Source: CAYWTS01 sp964461265
GTDB taxonomy: Bacteria > Bacteroidota > Ignavibacteria > Tepidaquicellales > OLB5
Length of the DNA stretch: 6,625 nucleotides
Assembly (NCBI GenBank): GCA_964461265.1
Contig: CAYWTS010000069.1
Location: 1 to 6,625, forward strand
Direction of reading: 5' to 3'
How positions within the stretch are numbered: the first letter of the stretch is position 1; each line of letters begins with the position of its first letter. This document shows positions 1 through 6,599 of the stretch, one piece after another. Below the pieces are notes generated by a model that ran no database searches, had not been told where the DNA came from, and saw only the letters and a program-made list of their open reading frames with translations. The position numbers and the translations under genes are program-made.

Positions 1-118
1 TGTTTTTTCATTTCTGTGGGCTTTAACTTAACTAAATATAATAAATACGGTTTTGCTAAAGCAAGGATTAAATAAATAGAATATAGTATTTTTTAAAGTT
101 TTTTATTTCCCCACGTCA
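1..118. other. AT-rich intergenic or gene-edge segment, unassigned
   Basis: I see no gene here that I can support. Two weak readings compete. On the plus strand one frame is open from the window edge to a TAA at 73-75 (24 codons, rich in aromatic and basic residues) and could be the C-terminus of an upstream gene. On the minus strand an ATG at 11-9 followed by two Lys codons could start a gene running off the left edge. TATATTTA (minus strand, 40-33) lies upstream of it as a near match to the TAnnTTTG promoter box. Neither is long enough to decide in sequence this AT-rich. The only inverted repeats are short: TTGC/GCAA around 53-64 and an all-A/T 5-bp stem at 74-91 before a T run. Confidence 0.3.
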
Positions 119-149
119 TTGTATAAGTCTAACTAATTAGCTAATTTTG
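119..149 (+). promoter_or_regulatory. Bacteroidota-type promoter for tRNA-Leu (TTG-N20-TAnnTTTG)
   Basis: TTG at 119-121 is followed after 20 nt by TAATTTTG at 142-149. This fits the TTG / TAnnTTTG (-33/-7) consensus described for the primary sigma factor of Bacteroidota. The -7 box ends 21 nt before the mature tRNA 5' end, so a start near 155 would leave a short 5' leader for RNase P to remove. A TATAAT hexamer at 152-157 is an alternative -10 box, but no TTGACA-like hexamer lies about 17 nt upstream of it, so I prefer the Bacteroidota reading. It may also drive recJ by read-through, because no terminator is visible after the tRNA. Confidence 0.5.
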
Positions 150-170
150 TTTATAATAATGAATTTAACA

Positions 171-255
171 GCCCGGATGGTGAAATTGGTATACACGCTG
201 CGTTCAGGGCGCAGTTCCGGTTTACGGAGTGCGAGTTCGAGTCTCGCTCCGGGCA
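171..255 (+). tRNA. tRNA-Leu (anticodon CAG)
   Basis: This is a complete class II cloverleaf of 85 nt that decodes CUG leucine codons. The acceptor stem pairs GCCCGGA (171-177) with TCCGGGC (248-254), with discriminator A255. The D stem is GTG/CAC (180-182/194-196) around a loop containing TTGGTA. The anticodon stem is CTGCG/CGCAG (198-202/210-214), and its loop TTCAGGG places CAG at 205-207 followed by G37. The long variable arm typical of Leu tRNAs (215-230) forms a TCCG/CGGA stem. The T arm is GCGAG-TTCGAGT-CTCGC (231-247). The 3' CCA is not encoded (ACT follows the acceptor stem), so it must be added by a nucleotidyltransferase. No mismatched stem suggests a pseudogene. Confidence 0.97.
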
Positions 256-342
256 CTATGAATAAAAATATAATACATTGTTCAACCTATCTTTTCTTAA
301 TGAAAATAATACGTCTGTAAATAAACTGGGTATGTGAGGGTT

Positions 343-2115
343 ATGCTGCAGAAAAAATGGACACTGGCAGAAGAGCCCGATAAGGAATTTGTAACTCAGT
401 TTTCAAGGGAAACAAACATTCCCGTTACACTATCTAAAATTCTTCTCAACAGGGGTATTACTTCTAGGTCGCTTGCACGACAGTTTTTCATACCAGAACT
501 TGCACACCTGCATGACCCGTTTTTGATGAAAGACATGGATAAAGCTGTCGATCGTCTCCTGCAGGTTATCAATGATAAAGAAAAAATCCTTATATTCGGT
601 GATTACGATGTTGACGGAACCTCCGGCGTTTCGATGTTTCACTTATTCCTGGAAAAGTTCGGCGTTCCAAATGCTGTATTTATACCCGACAGATTTACCG
701 ACGGTTACGGTTTAAGCAATTCGGGAGTAGAGTATGCAATCAAAGAAGGAATAAAATTAATAGTTTCTATAGACTGCGGAATTACAGCAAACGACAAAGT
801 AACATATGCAAAATCTCATGGCATAGATGTAATAATTTGCGACCACCACCAGCCACCGGAAAAACTTCCTGATGCTTATGCCATACTCGATGCTCTCCAA
901 CCAGGATGTGAATACCCATTTAAATATCTTTGCGGAACCGGAGTAGCTTTTAAGCTGATTCAGGGAATTTGTACAAGACTAAATGTTAATTATTACACAG
1001 ATCTTCTCGATTTTGCTGCAATAGCAACAGCAGCAGATATGGTTCCCGTCATCGACGAAAACCGTGTACTCCTTTATTTTGGTTTTAAGCAGATAGTACA
1101 TAATCCCCGTCCCAGCTTTCAGGCTTTAATCAGAAATTCCGGTTTCAAGCTCGAAAACCTCACAACTTCCAATGTGGTATTTTCACTCGGCCCGCGAATT
1201 AATGCTGTTGGCAGGTTAGGTGATGCTACAAGAGCGGTCGAGTTCCTGACTTGTAATGATGTTTCAAAGGTTGAGGAACTTGCAGGCATTCTTGAATCCG
1301 AAAACATTAACCGCAGAAAAATAGACAGCGAGATCTATGTTGAAGCGCAAAATCTGTATGAAGCATATAAAAAAGAGTTCGATAAAGAAGAGAAAGAAGT
1401 TGCAATAATATTATATAATGAAAACTGGCACCCGGGAGTGCTTGGTATAATAGCCTCCAGGATGGTCGAAAAATATTACAAACCAGCTATAATACTAACA
1501 TTATTTAACGGACATGCAAAAGGTTCGGCGAGAAGCGTTAATAATTTTAACATTTATGATGCCTTAAAAAACACTTCCGAACAATTCGATGGCTTAGTCC
1601 AGTTTGGCGGACACTACCATGCAGCCGGCCTTGAACTGGAAGTTGGAAAAATAGATGAATTCAGAAAAATATTCAACCGAATCGCTTATGATATGATATC
1701 AGCCGAAAGTTCAATGGAAGAAACACTTACACCCGAAATAAAAGTAGACACAGAGCTGGATATTGATGAGATAGATAACCGCTACGTGAAAATTCTTAAA
1801 CACTTCGAACCGTTCGGACCTTCGAATATGACACCAATATTTTTAACCTCTGACCTGCAAATTGTAGGCGATCCGAAAATATATAATAACACAACCTATG
1901 TATTCCGCGTGAGGAAACATGACTCAAGCTACCCGTATACAAACGATTTTTTTGACTGTATTTACTTTAACCCTCACCCCGAAGAAGCAGATAAAATTAA
2001 AATAGAGACTGGTAACATTATCAGTGCAGTATATTCGATTGATGAAAACCACTGGAACGGTAAAACAAAGATACAATTAAAAATCAGGGATATTAAAATA
2101 AAAAACCAAGAGTAA
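343..2115 (+). CDS. recJ: Single-stranded-DNA-specific 5'-3' exonuclease RecJ
   Basis: RecJ degrades single-stranded DNA from 5' ends in a Mn/Mg-dependent reaction, preparing ends for recombination and serving mismatch and base-excision repair in the cytoplasm. The protein is 590 aa from ATG 343, close to the E. coli enzyme (577 aa). The DHH phosphoesterase domain has motif I GDYDVDGT (residues 86-93), SIDCGIT (142-148), the signature DHH (167-169), ATAADMVP (228-235) and GPRINAVGR (283-291). The DHHA1 domain follows with NWHPGVLGIIASRM (361-374), GSARSV (394-399) and GGHYHAAG (422-429). The C-terminal OB-fold region has PFGPSN (490-495), where the equivalent motif commonly has Gly for the Ser. 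An in-frame GTG at 334 would add three residues. I chose ATG 343 because GAGG precedes it, though closely, and because RecJ proteins of this type begin near the KKW motif. It is the first gene of the cluster and ends 2 nt before yebC. Confidence 0.96.
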   Translation: MLQKKWTLAEEPDKEFVTQFSRETNIPVTLSKILLNRGITSRSLARQFFIPELAHLHDPFLMKDMDKAVDRLLQVINDKEKILIFGDYDVDGTSGVSMFHLFLEKFGVPNAVFIPDRFTDGYGLSNSGVEYAIKEGIKLIVSIDCGITANDKVTYAKSHGIDVIICDHHQPPEKLPDAYAILDALQPGCEYPFKYLCGTGVAFKLIQGICTRLNVNYYTDLLDFAAIATAADMVPVIDENRVLLYFGFKQIVHNPRPSFQALIRNSGFKLENLTTSNVVFSLGPRINAVGRLGDATRAVEFLTCNDVSKVEELAGILESENINRRKIDSEIYVEAQNLYEAYKKEFDKEEKEVAIILYNENWHPGVLGIIASRMVEKYYKPAIILTLFNGHAKGSARSVNNFNIYDALKNTSEQFDGLVQFGGHYHAAGLELEVGKIDEFRKIFNRIAYDMISAESSMEETLTPEIKVDTELDIDEIDNRYVKILKHFEPFGPSNMTPIFLTSDLQIVGDPKIYNNTTYVFRVRKHDSSYPYTNDFFDCIYFNPHPEEADKIKIETGNIISAVYSIDENHWNGKTKIQLKIRDIKIKNQE

Positions 2116-2117
2116 AA

Positions 2118-2885
2118 ATGTCAGGTCATTCAAAGTGGGCACAAATAAAACGTAAAAAGGGAGTAAATGACGCAAAACGCGGCAAAGTATTTACAAAAAT
2201 CATAAAAGAAATTACTGTTGCTGCAAAGCTTGGAGGAGGCAATCCCGAAGGAAATCCAAGACTTAGGCTCGCTATTGCAAATGCCAAATCGGAAAACATG
2301 CCGCAGGATAACATAATCAGGGCAATAAAAAAAGGCACAGGCGAGCTTGAAGGCGTCAGCTATGAGGAAGTAATTTACGAGGGCTACGGGCCTGCCGGAG
2401 TTGCCCTTATTATTGAATCATTAACCGATAACCGCAACAGAACAGTTGCCGATTTAAGGCATATAATGTCAAGAAATGGCGGCACGCTGGCAGAATCAGG
2501 GGCGGTAATGTGGAATTTTGAGCGTAAGGGTGTGATAAACGTTGTAAAAGGCAGTTACACCGAAGATGATTTGCTGGAAGTTATACTTGATGCCGGTGCA
2601 GATGACCTGACTGAAGAGGAAGAGTTCTTCCAAGTTACAACTTCATTAGACCATTTCGATAAAGTAAGAAAATCGATTGAATCTTCTTCTTTACCCGGTG
2701 TTAAAATTGAGAATGCGTCTTTGCAGTATGTTTCCAAAAATACCGTTAAGATTGAAAAAGCCGATGCTGAAAAAACTTTGAAGCTGATTAATGCCATAGA
2801 AGATAATGACGACATACAAAACGTTTATACAAACGCCGATATAGATGAAAGCGTAATGTCTGTACTCGAATTGAAAACTTATTAA
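2118..2885 (+). CDS. yebC: YebC/PmpR-family (TACO1-like) protein
   Basis: This 255-aa protein belongs to the YebC/TACO1 family. The family is widely annotated as transcriptional regulators (PmpR), and more recent work links members to relief of ribosome stalling, notably at proline-rich sequences. Which role applies here cannot be read from sequence. Family hallmarks are clear: GHSKW at 3-7, RGKVFTK at 21-27, NPRLRLAI at 46-53, KSENMPQDNI at 57-66, TDNRNRT at 103-109, GGTLAESGAV at 121-130, WNFERKG at 132-138 and the C-terminal EDNDDIQNVYTN (228-239). The length is near the usual 240-250 aa. The ATG lies 2 nt after the recJ stop, which implies co-translation, and ruvC follows 28 nt later. The yebC-ruvC neighbourhood is common in bacteria, but a mechanistic link to recombination has not been shown to my knowledge. 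Whether it is a YebC or YebC2-type paralogue is not resolved. Confidence 0.96.
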   Translation: MSGHSKWAQIKRKKGVNDAKRGKVFTKIIKEITVAAKLGGGNPEGNPRLRLAIANAKSENMPQDNIIRAIKKGTGELEGVSYEEVIYEGYGPAGVALIIESLTDNRNRTVADLRHIMSRNGGTLAESGAVMWNFERKGVINVVKGSYTEDDLLEVILDAGADDLTEEEEFFQVTTSLDHFDKVRKSIESSSLPGVKIENASLQYVSKNTVKIEKADAEKTLKLINAIEDNDDIQNVYTNADIDESVMSVLELKTY

Positions 2886-2913
2886 CTTTAGAACAGTTAA
2901 TAATTAATATAAT

Positions 2914-3453
2914 ATGATAATTCTTGGAGTTGACCCCGGCACTCTTAATACGGGTTATGCTGTTATAAAAGGTATTGATGAAAAGCTGAGACTGCTTAAA
3001 TACGGAGTTATTTCAATGACCTCTTCTATGAAGCTTCCTGTTCGTTTAAAAATAATTTATGACGGTCTGGTTGAAGTAATAGACTGGTTTATACCCGATG
3101 AGTTTGCAATAGAAACAGCTTTTTACAGTAAAAACGTGCAATCAACACTAAAGCTTGGCCATGCAAGGGGTGTATCGATACTGGCAGCAGTAAATAAACA
3201 AATTCCTACCACCGAGTATTCGCCGCGTGAAGTAAAAAAATCGGTTACAGGCATAGGAAATGCATCCAAAGAACAAGTGGCTTATATGGTAACTAAAATA
3301 ATGAATATTAAAAAGAAACCGGTAAAAGCGGATATCACCGATGCACTTGCAGTGGCCATTTGTCATCATAACAATTTCCTTTCACAAAAGGGAAAAACAT
3401 TTTCATGGAGCAGGTTTGTTAAGGAAAATCCTCACAGAGCCAAAATAATGTAG
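2914..3453 (+). CDS. ruvC: Crossover junction endodeoxyribonuclease RuvC
   Basis: RuvC is the dimeric Mg-dependent resolvase that nicks Holliday junctions symmetrically after RuvAB branch migration. The 179-aa product has the RNase H-like fold signature. It opens with ILGVDPGTLNTGYAVI, where D7 is the first catalytic acid. E67 lies in AIETAFYSKN, and the last two acids are D140 and D143 in KADITDALAVA. These correspond to E. coli D7, E66, D138 and D141, so the catalytic tetrad is intact. The segment QSTLKLGHARG (76-86) is also conserved in the family. The C-terminus is short and basic. The ATG at 2914 places the motif at the expected N-terminal position, and no Shine-Dalgarno is visible in the A/T-only stretch before it. 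It follows yebC by 28 nt and precedes ruvA by 10 nt. Confidence 0.97.
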   Translation: MIILGVDPGTLNTGYAVIKGIDEKLRLLKYGVISMTSSMKLPVRLKIIYDGLVEVIDWFIPDEFAIETAFYSKNVQSTLKLGHARGVSILAAVNKQIPTTEYSPREVKKSVTGIGNASKEQVAYMVTKIMNIKKKPVKADITDALAVAICHHNNFLSQKGKTFSWSRFVKENPHRAKIM

Positions 3454-3463
3454 AAATTTACGT

Positions 3464-3935
3464 ATGATCGAATATATCAAGGGAATACTTATCGATAAAA
3501 AACCAACTTCAGCAATCATCCAATCGGGGGGAGTTGCTTATTATATTCACATTACCCTGCCGGCATATGAAATCCTTCCCGAAGTTAATACAGAGGTAAA
3601 ACTAATAACTTACCTGCATGTAAGAGAAAATCCTATAAATTTTACCCTCCTGGGATTTTCAGATATAAATGAAAGAGAGTGTTTCCGGCATTTAATATCA
3701 GTATCCGGAATTGGGCATAAAACTGCGATGAGCATACTATCTGCAATTAATTACAGCGAACTGATACANNNNNNNNNNNNNNNNNNNNNNNNNNNNNNNN
3801 NNNNNNNNNNNNNNNNNNNNNNNNNNNNNNNNNNNNNNNNNNNNNNNNNNNNNNNNNNNNNNNNNNNNAGCCAGAAAAAAAATAACTGAACTTACAGTTG
3901 AAGAAGCTATTAAAGAAGTTTTAAAATCGGGATGA
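3464..3935 (+). CDS. ruvA: Holliday junction DNA helicase subunit RuvA, interrupted by assembly gap
   Basis: RuvA tetramers bind four-way junctions and load the RuvB motor. The readable N-terminal 101 residues contain the OB-fold domain (MIEYIKGILI, GGVAYYIHI, LHVREN, TLLGF) and the first helix-hairpin-helix, VSGIGHKTAMSIL (80-92). The N run at 3769-3868 then hides the second helix-hairpin-helix and most of domain III. Beyond the gap, 3870-3935 reads as the end of domain III (...ITELTVEEAIKEVLKSG, then TGA 3933-3935), matching the usual RuvA C-terminus. That frame is offset from the start codon's frame when the gap is counted as 100 nt, so a literal translation stops falsely at 3889. Family length (about 195-200 aa) implies roughly 73 hidden residues. 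I treat this as an intact gene with a mis-sized gap, not a true frameshift. The ATG lies 10 nt after ruvC. Confidence 0.88.
3769..3868. other. Assembly gap, 100 N, inside ruvA
   Basis: There are exactly 100 consecutive N, the conventional placeholder for a gap of unknown size. The flanks are the middle and the C-terminal end of the same gene (ruvA), in the same orientation. The join is therefore probably correct although the length is not. With 372 known coding bases (124 codons) on the two sides, an intact gene requires a true gap divisible by three, and the RuvA family length suggests about 210-230 nt. Confidence 0.95.
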
Positions 3936-3947
3936 TTATTATATTTT

Positions 3948-5447
3948 TCAATCAAATTCAAGTTTTTCAATCTCTTCAATTTGTATTGGATATTTTCCGC
4001 TGAAACATGCATCACAATACCCTATTTTATTACCTCCATCCTGCGGCACCGATTCGTGTAACCGCTCAAGTGATAAATATTCTACAGAATCCACATTAAG
4101 TTCCTTCCTAATCTTTTCTAGATTCTTATACATACGGAATGCAATTAATTCTTCCTTAGAAGGAAAATCCATACCATAGTAACACGGCGAGATTATCGGA
4201 GGTGAAGTAATTCGCAGGTGAATTTCTTTTGGCTGTGCTTCCCTGATTAACCTGACAAGCTGTTTCATAGTAGTTCCTCTTACAATTGAATCGTCAACTA
4301 TAACTACTATGCGGTCTTTTAAAACCGATTTGACCGTATTGAATTTGGCCTTAACCTGTATTTCACGATTACCCTGTCCGGGCTGAATAAATGTTCTTCC
4401 GATATAATGATTTCTGATTAAACCGAGTTCAAGTTTAATAAATTCATTCGTCTTTATGCTTTCTGTAAGATAACCAAGTGTAGCAGTATTGCTCGAATCA
4501 GGAACGCTTATCACCACTACTTTTTTATCGCCTTTTTGGGCTACGGGAGGCGGTTTTTCGATAGAAAGATTTTTACCGAGTTTTCTTCTTATTTTATCAA
4601 CAGTATGTCCGAAAATTGTGGAATCGGGACGTGAGAAATATATATACTCGAAAATGCAATGCTTTGACTGGCCGTTTTTTTCGATAATATATGATTTTTC
4701 TTTACCTGTTCTTATTACTTCATCATCTATCTGTATTATCTCACCTGGTTCAATTTCTCTGACGTACTGTGCATCGATTATATCAAAAGCACACGATTCT
4801 GATGCAAAGATTATGCTTTTACCCAATCTGCCCATACACAACGGTCTGACGGCATAAGGGTCTCTTATAGCAAACAGCTTGTCATCCGACATAAGAACTA
4901 TTGAATATGCACCCCTGAGCTGCCTGCACGATTCAAGTATCTTATCAATCATTTCTTTCTGCTTCGAACGGGCAATCAGGTGAAGCAATATTTCACTATC
5001 CGAGGTGGTCTGGAAAATGGTTCCCTCATCTTCAAGCTTGTTTCTTAATTCTTTTGTGTTTGTAAAATTGCCATTATGTGATAATGCAAGGTATCCGTCT
5101 TTATAATTGACTTTAAAAGGCTGCAGGTTGCTTCTTTTATCTGATGCACCGGTTGTAGAGTAGCGGTTGTGTCCTATCGCTGCACGGCCTTTCAGTATGC
5201 TCTTCAATATAATTTCGTCGTGAAATACTTCGAAAACCAGTCCATGGTTTTTATGAATGTTAAACCGGTAGCGGCTTTTCGTAGGAATGTATTCCGAGGT
5301 GCATATTCCCGAAGATTCCTGTCCCCGGTGCTGCAGGGCATGCAAACCGTAGAAAGTCATTAATGCCGCTTCATCGTGGTTATAAATTCCGAAAATTCCG
5401 CAATTGCTTTTGGGTTTATCCTGCTCTTTTAAATTATTTTTTCTCAT
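3948..5447 (-). CDS. purF: Amidophosphoribosyltransferase (glutamine PRPP amidotransferase), Fe-S type
   Basis: PurF makes 5-phosphoribosylamine from PRPP and glutamine, the first committed step of de novo purine synthesis, in the cytoplasm. The 499-aa protein starts with a 15-residue propeptide ending SN before Cys16 (CGIFGIY). Cys16 is the predicted N-terminal nucleophile of the Ntn glutaminase domain once the propeptide is removed. Glutaminase motifs are HRGQESSGI (40-48), GHNRYSTTG (92-100), LSHNGNF (122-128) and TTSDSE (147-152). The transferase domain has VPDSSN (315-320), RNHYIGRTFIQP (345-356) and the PRPP loop VVIVDDSIVRGTT (381-393). C264, C422, C478 and C481 align with the four [4Fe-4S] ligands of the B. 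subtilis enzyme, so this is the processed, Fe-S, potentially oxygen-sensitive class. Its ATG directly follows the PHP gene's TAA with no spacer, so translation is probably coupled. Its end faces ruvA across 12 nt, with no room for a terminator. Confidence 0.97.
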   Translation of the reverse strand: MRKNNLKEQDKPKSNCGIFGIYNHDEAALMTFYGLHALQHRGQESSGICTSEYIPTKSRYRFNIHKNHGLVFEVFHDEIILKSILKGRAAIGHNRYSTTGASDKRSNLQPFKVNYKDGYLALSHNGNFTNTKELRNKLEDEGTIFQTTSDSEILLHLIARSKQKEMIDKILESCRQLRGAYSIVLMSDDKLFAIRDPYAVRPLCMGRLGKSIIFASESCAFDIIDAQYVREIEPGEIIQIDDEVIRTGKEKSYIIEKNGQSKHCIFEYIYFSRPDSTIFGHTVDKIRRKLGKNLSIEKPPPVAQKGDKKVVVISVPDSSNTATLGYLTESIKTNEFIKLELGLIRNHYIGRTFIQPGQGNREIQVKAKFNTVKSVLKDRIVVIVDDSIVRGTTMKQLVRLIREAQPKEIHLRITSPPIISPCYYGMDFPSKEELIAFRMYKNLEKIRKELNVDSVEYLSLERLHESVPQDGGNKIGYCDACFSGKYPIQIEEIEKLEFD

Positions 5448-6533
5448 TTATTCTTTTTTAAGCCTGATATGGTTCGAGAAAATCCATCCTTTATTTCCTT
5501 CCCAGCATTCTGCTCTGTATATACCGGGCTCGTCAGTATTTACTGTTAATTTAGTCCCTTTGTGCTCGTTAATAACCTCACCGTTACGGATAAGTTTTAT
5601 AATAGATGTTTTGGGTACCGATACCCTGAGCTTCAGGTTCTCAAAATTCTTCGATGAGATAGTATCACCTGTATGAAAAACGTTTTCATCAAATTCAGCT
5701 GTAAATCTGAAACCCTTGGCATTACCATAATAGGAATTTGCTATGAAACATCTGCCCTTCCTCAGTGCGTCGAGTACCTGTCTTTTATCATATTCAAAAT
5801 TATCCTCATCGTTGTACTTTATTTCATTTTCAACCAGAACGTGTGTCCTTATCGATTTAAAAAGAACTTTATAAGGGAACACCTCAAGCTCAAAAAAACC
5901 CAGTATATTTTGTTTGAACGCATGTGCATCAACCGAACCTATTCCTGTTACATGCCTGCTTAACGCGGCTCTATCCCATCTTTTGAGTGTTTCGTTTGCA
6001 GGTGCATTTATAGATTTTAAGGGATGAAGCAGCCTGTCAAGCTTATTCGATTCGTTTAATCCTTCTACCCATTCACTCATATGATTCCAAATTTCGATTC
6101 CTGTATAATCTTCGGTCTGAGTATCTGTCCACGGGTATGGCGGATGTGAAGGAAGATGATGCCTGCTTTCATCGGGATGAGCTAAAAAGCCAATGCCTCC
6201 CCCCTCTTTTACCTGTCTTACATATCCGGGAGCACTTAATCGGTTGCCAAGCTCACCGTTGCCGATATCTTTGAGTGAACCCACGACTTTATCGAGACCG
6301 AATACAAGATAATGGTTTTTATTATTTATATCATTAAGCTCGTAACCTATTATAACCATAACGTTGCTTATCCATTTTTCATACCCGTCTTCTTTTGGTT
6401 TAAGGGTATTATGGTCGGTCATAATAATAAAATCCAGCCCTGCCTCATCAGCAAATTTTGCTATATCCTCTATTTTACCTGTACCATCTGAGTAAAGAGA
6501 ATGGATATGTATAGCACCGCTGTATTCGTACAT
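5448..6533 (-). CDS. PHP-domain metallohydrolase, CehA/McbA-like, substrate unknown
   Basis: This 361-aa predicted cytoplasmic protein has no signal peptide or membrane segment. The N-terminal two thirds form a PHP phosphoesterase-type domain with a complete set of likely metal ligands. Motif I is HIHSLYSDG (H9, H11, D16) and motif II is TDHN (D40, H41). GYEL follows (E65), then H74, AHPDE (H119), and DAH near the end (D202, H204). The segment GIEIWN (145-150) is also typical of CehA/McbA-like members. Residues from about 275 to 361 look like a beta-sandwich ending in GWIFSNHIRL, as in that family. PHP enzymes hydrolyse phosphoesters of nucleotides, histidinol phosphate or nucleic acids, and CehA/McbA are carbamate esterases, so the substrate cannot be assigned. 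The gene sits first in a two-gene unit and its TAA abuts the purF ATG. That suggests, without proving, a role near purine or phosphoribosyl metabolism. The ATG is preceded by AAAGG with no spacing. Confidence 0.85.
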   Translation of the reverse strand: MYEYSGAIHIHSLYSDGTGKIEDIAKFADEAGLDFIIMTDHNTLKPKEDGYEKWISNVMVIIGYELNDINNKNHYLVFGLDKVVGSLKDIGNGELGNRLSAPGYVRQVKEGGGIGFLAHPDESRHHLPSHPPYPWTDTQTEDYTGIEIWNHMSEWVEGLNESNKLDRLLHPLKSINAPANETLKRWDRAALSRHVTGIGSVDAHAFKQNILGFFELEVFPYKVLFKSIRTHVLVENEIKYNDEDNFEYDKRQVLDALRKGRCFIANSYYGNAKGFRFTAEFDENVFHTGDTISSKNFENLKLRVSVPKTSIIKLIRNGEVINEHKGTKLTVNTDEPGIYRAECWEGNKGWIFSNHIRLKKE

Positions 6534-6568
6534 CCTTTAGTTTTTGTGGTAAATTTGATAAGTGAGTA

Positions 6569-6599
6569 CAAAGATAAAATTTAATGGAGACATTGGAAA
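6569..6599 (-). promoter_or_regulatory. Bacteroidota-type promoter for the PHP-purF unit
   Basis: Read on the minus strand, TATCTTTG (6576-6569) is an exact match to the TAnnTTTG -7 box. It is preceded after 20 nt by TTT (6599-6597) where the consensus has TTG. The spacing equals that of the tRNA-Leu promoter candidate at the other end of the window. The box ends 35 nt before the PHP start codon, giving a 5' leader of about 30 nt. No operator or riboswitch-like fold is apparent in such a short leader. The imperfect -33 element lowers confidence. Confidence 0.42.

Noticed and set aside
171..255. tRNA-Leu as an attachment site of an integrated element
   Set aside because: No repeat of the tRNA 3' end is seen elsewhere in the window and there is no integrase. 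All neighbours are housekeeping genes.
3464..3889. RuvA reading as a 141-residue protein ending SQKKNN
   Set aside because: It reads through the N run in an arbitrary frame. The genuine RuvA C-terminus is in another frame after the gap and stops at 3933-3935.
3936..3947. Bidirectional terminator between ruvA and purF
   Set aside because: Only 12 A/T-rich bases separate the two stop codons and no hairpin can form within them.
3737..4015. Minus-strand frame across the N run
   Set aside because: It exists only because N codons hide stops, and it overlaps the coding ends of ruvA and purF.
4489..5963. Several plus-strand frames of 64-122 codons opposite purF and the PHP gene
   Set aside because: They are antisense shadows of strongly conserved minus-strand proteins and show no recognisable motifs of their own.
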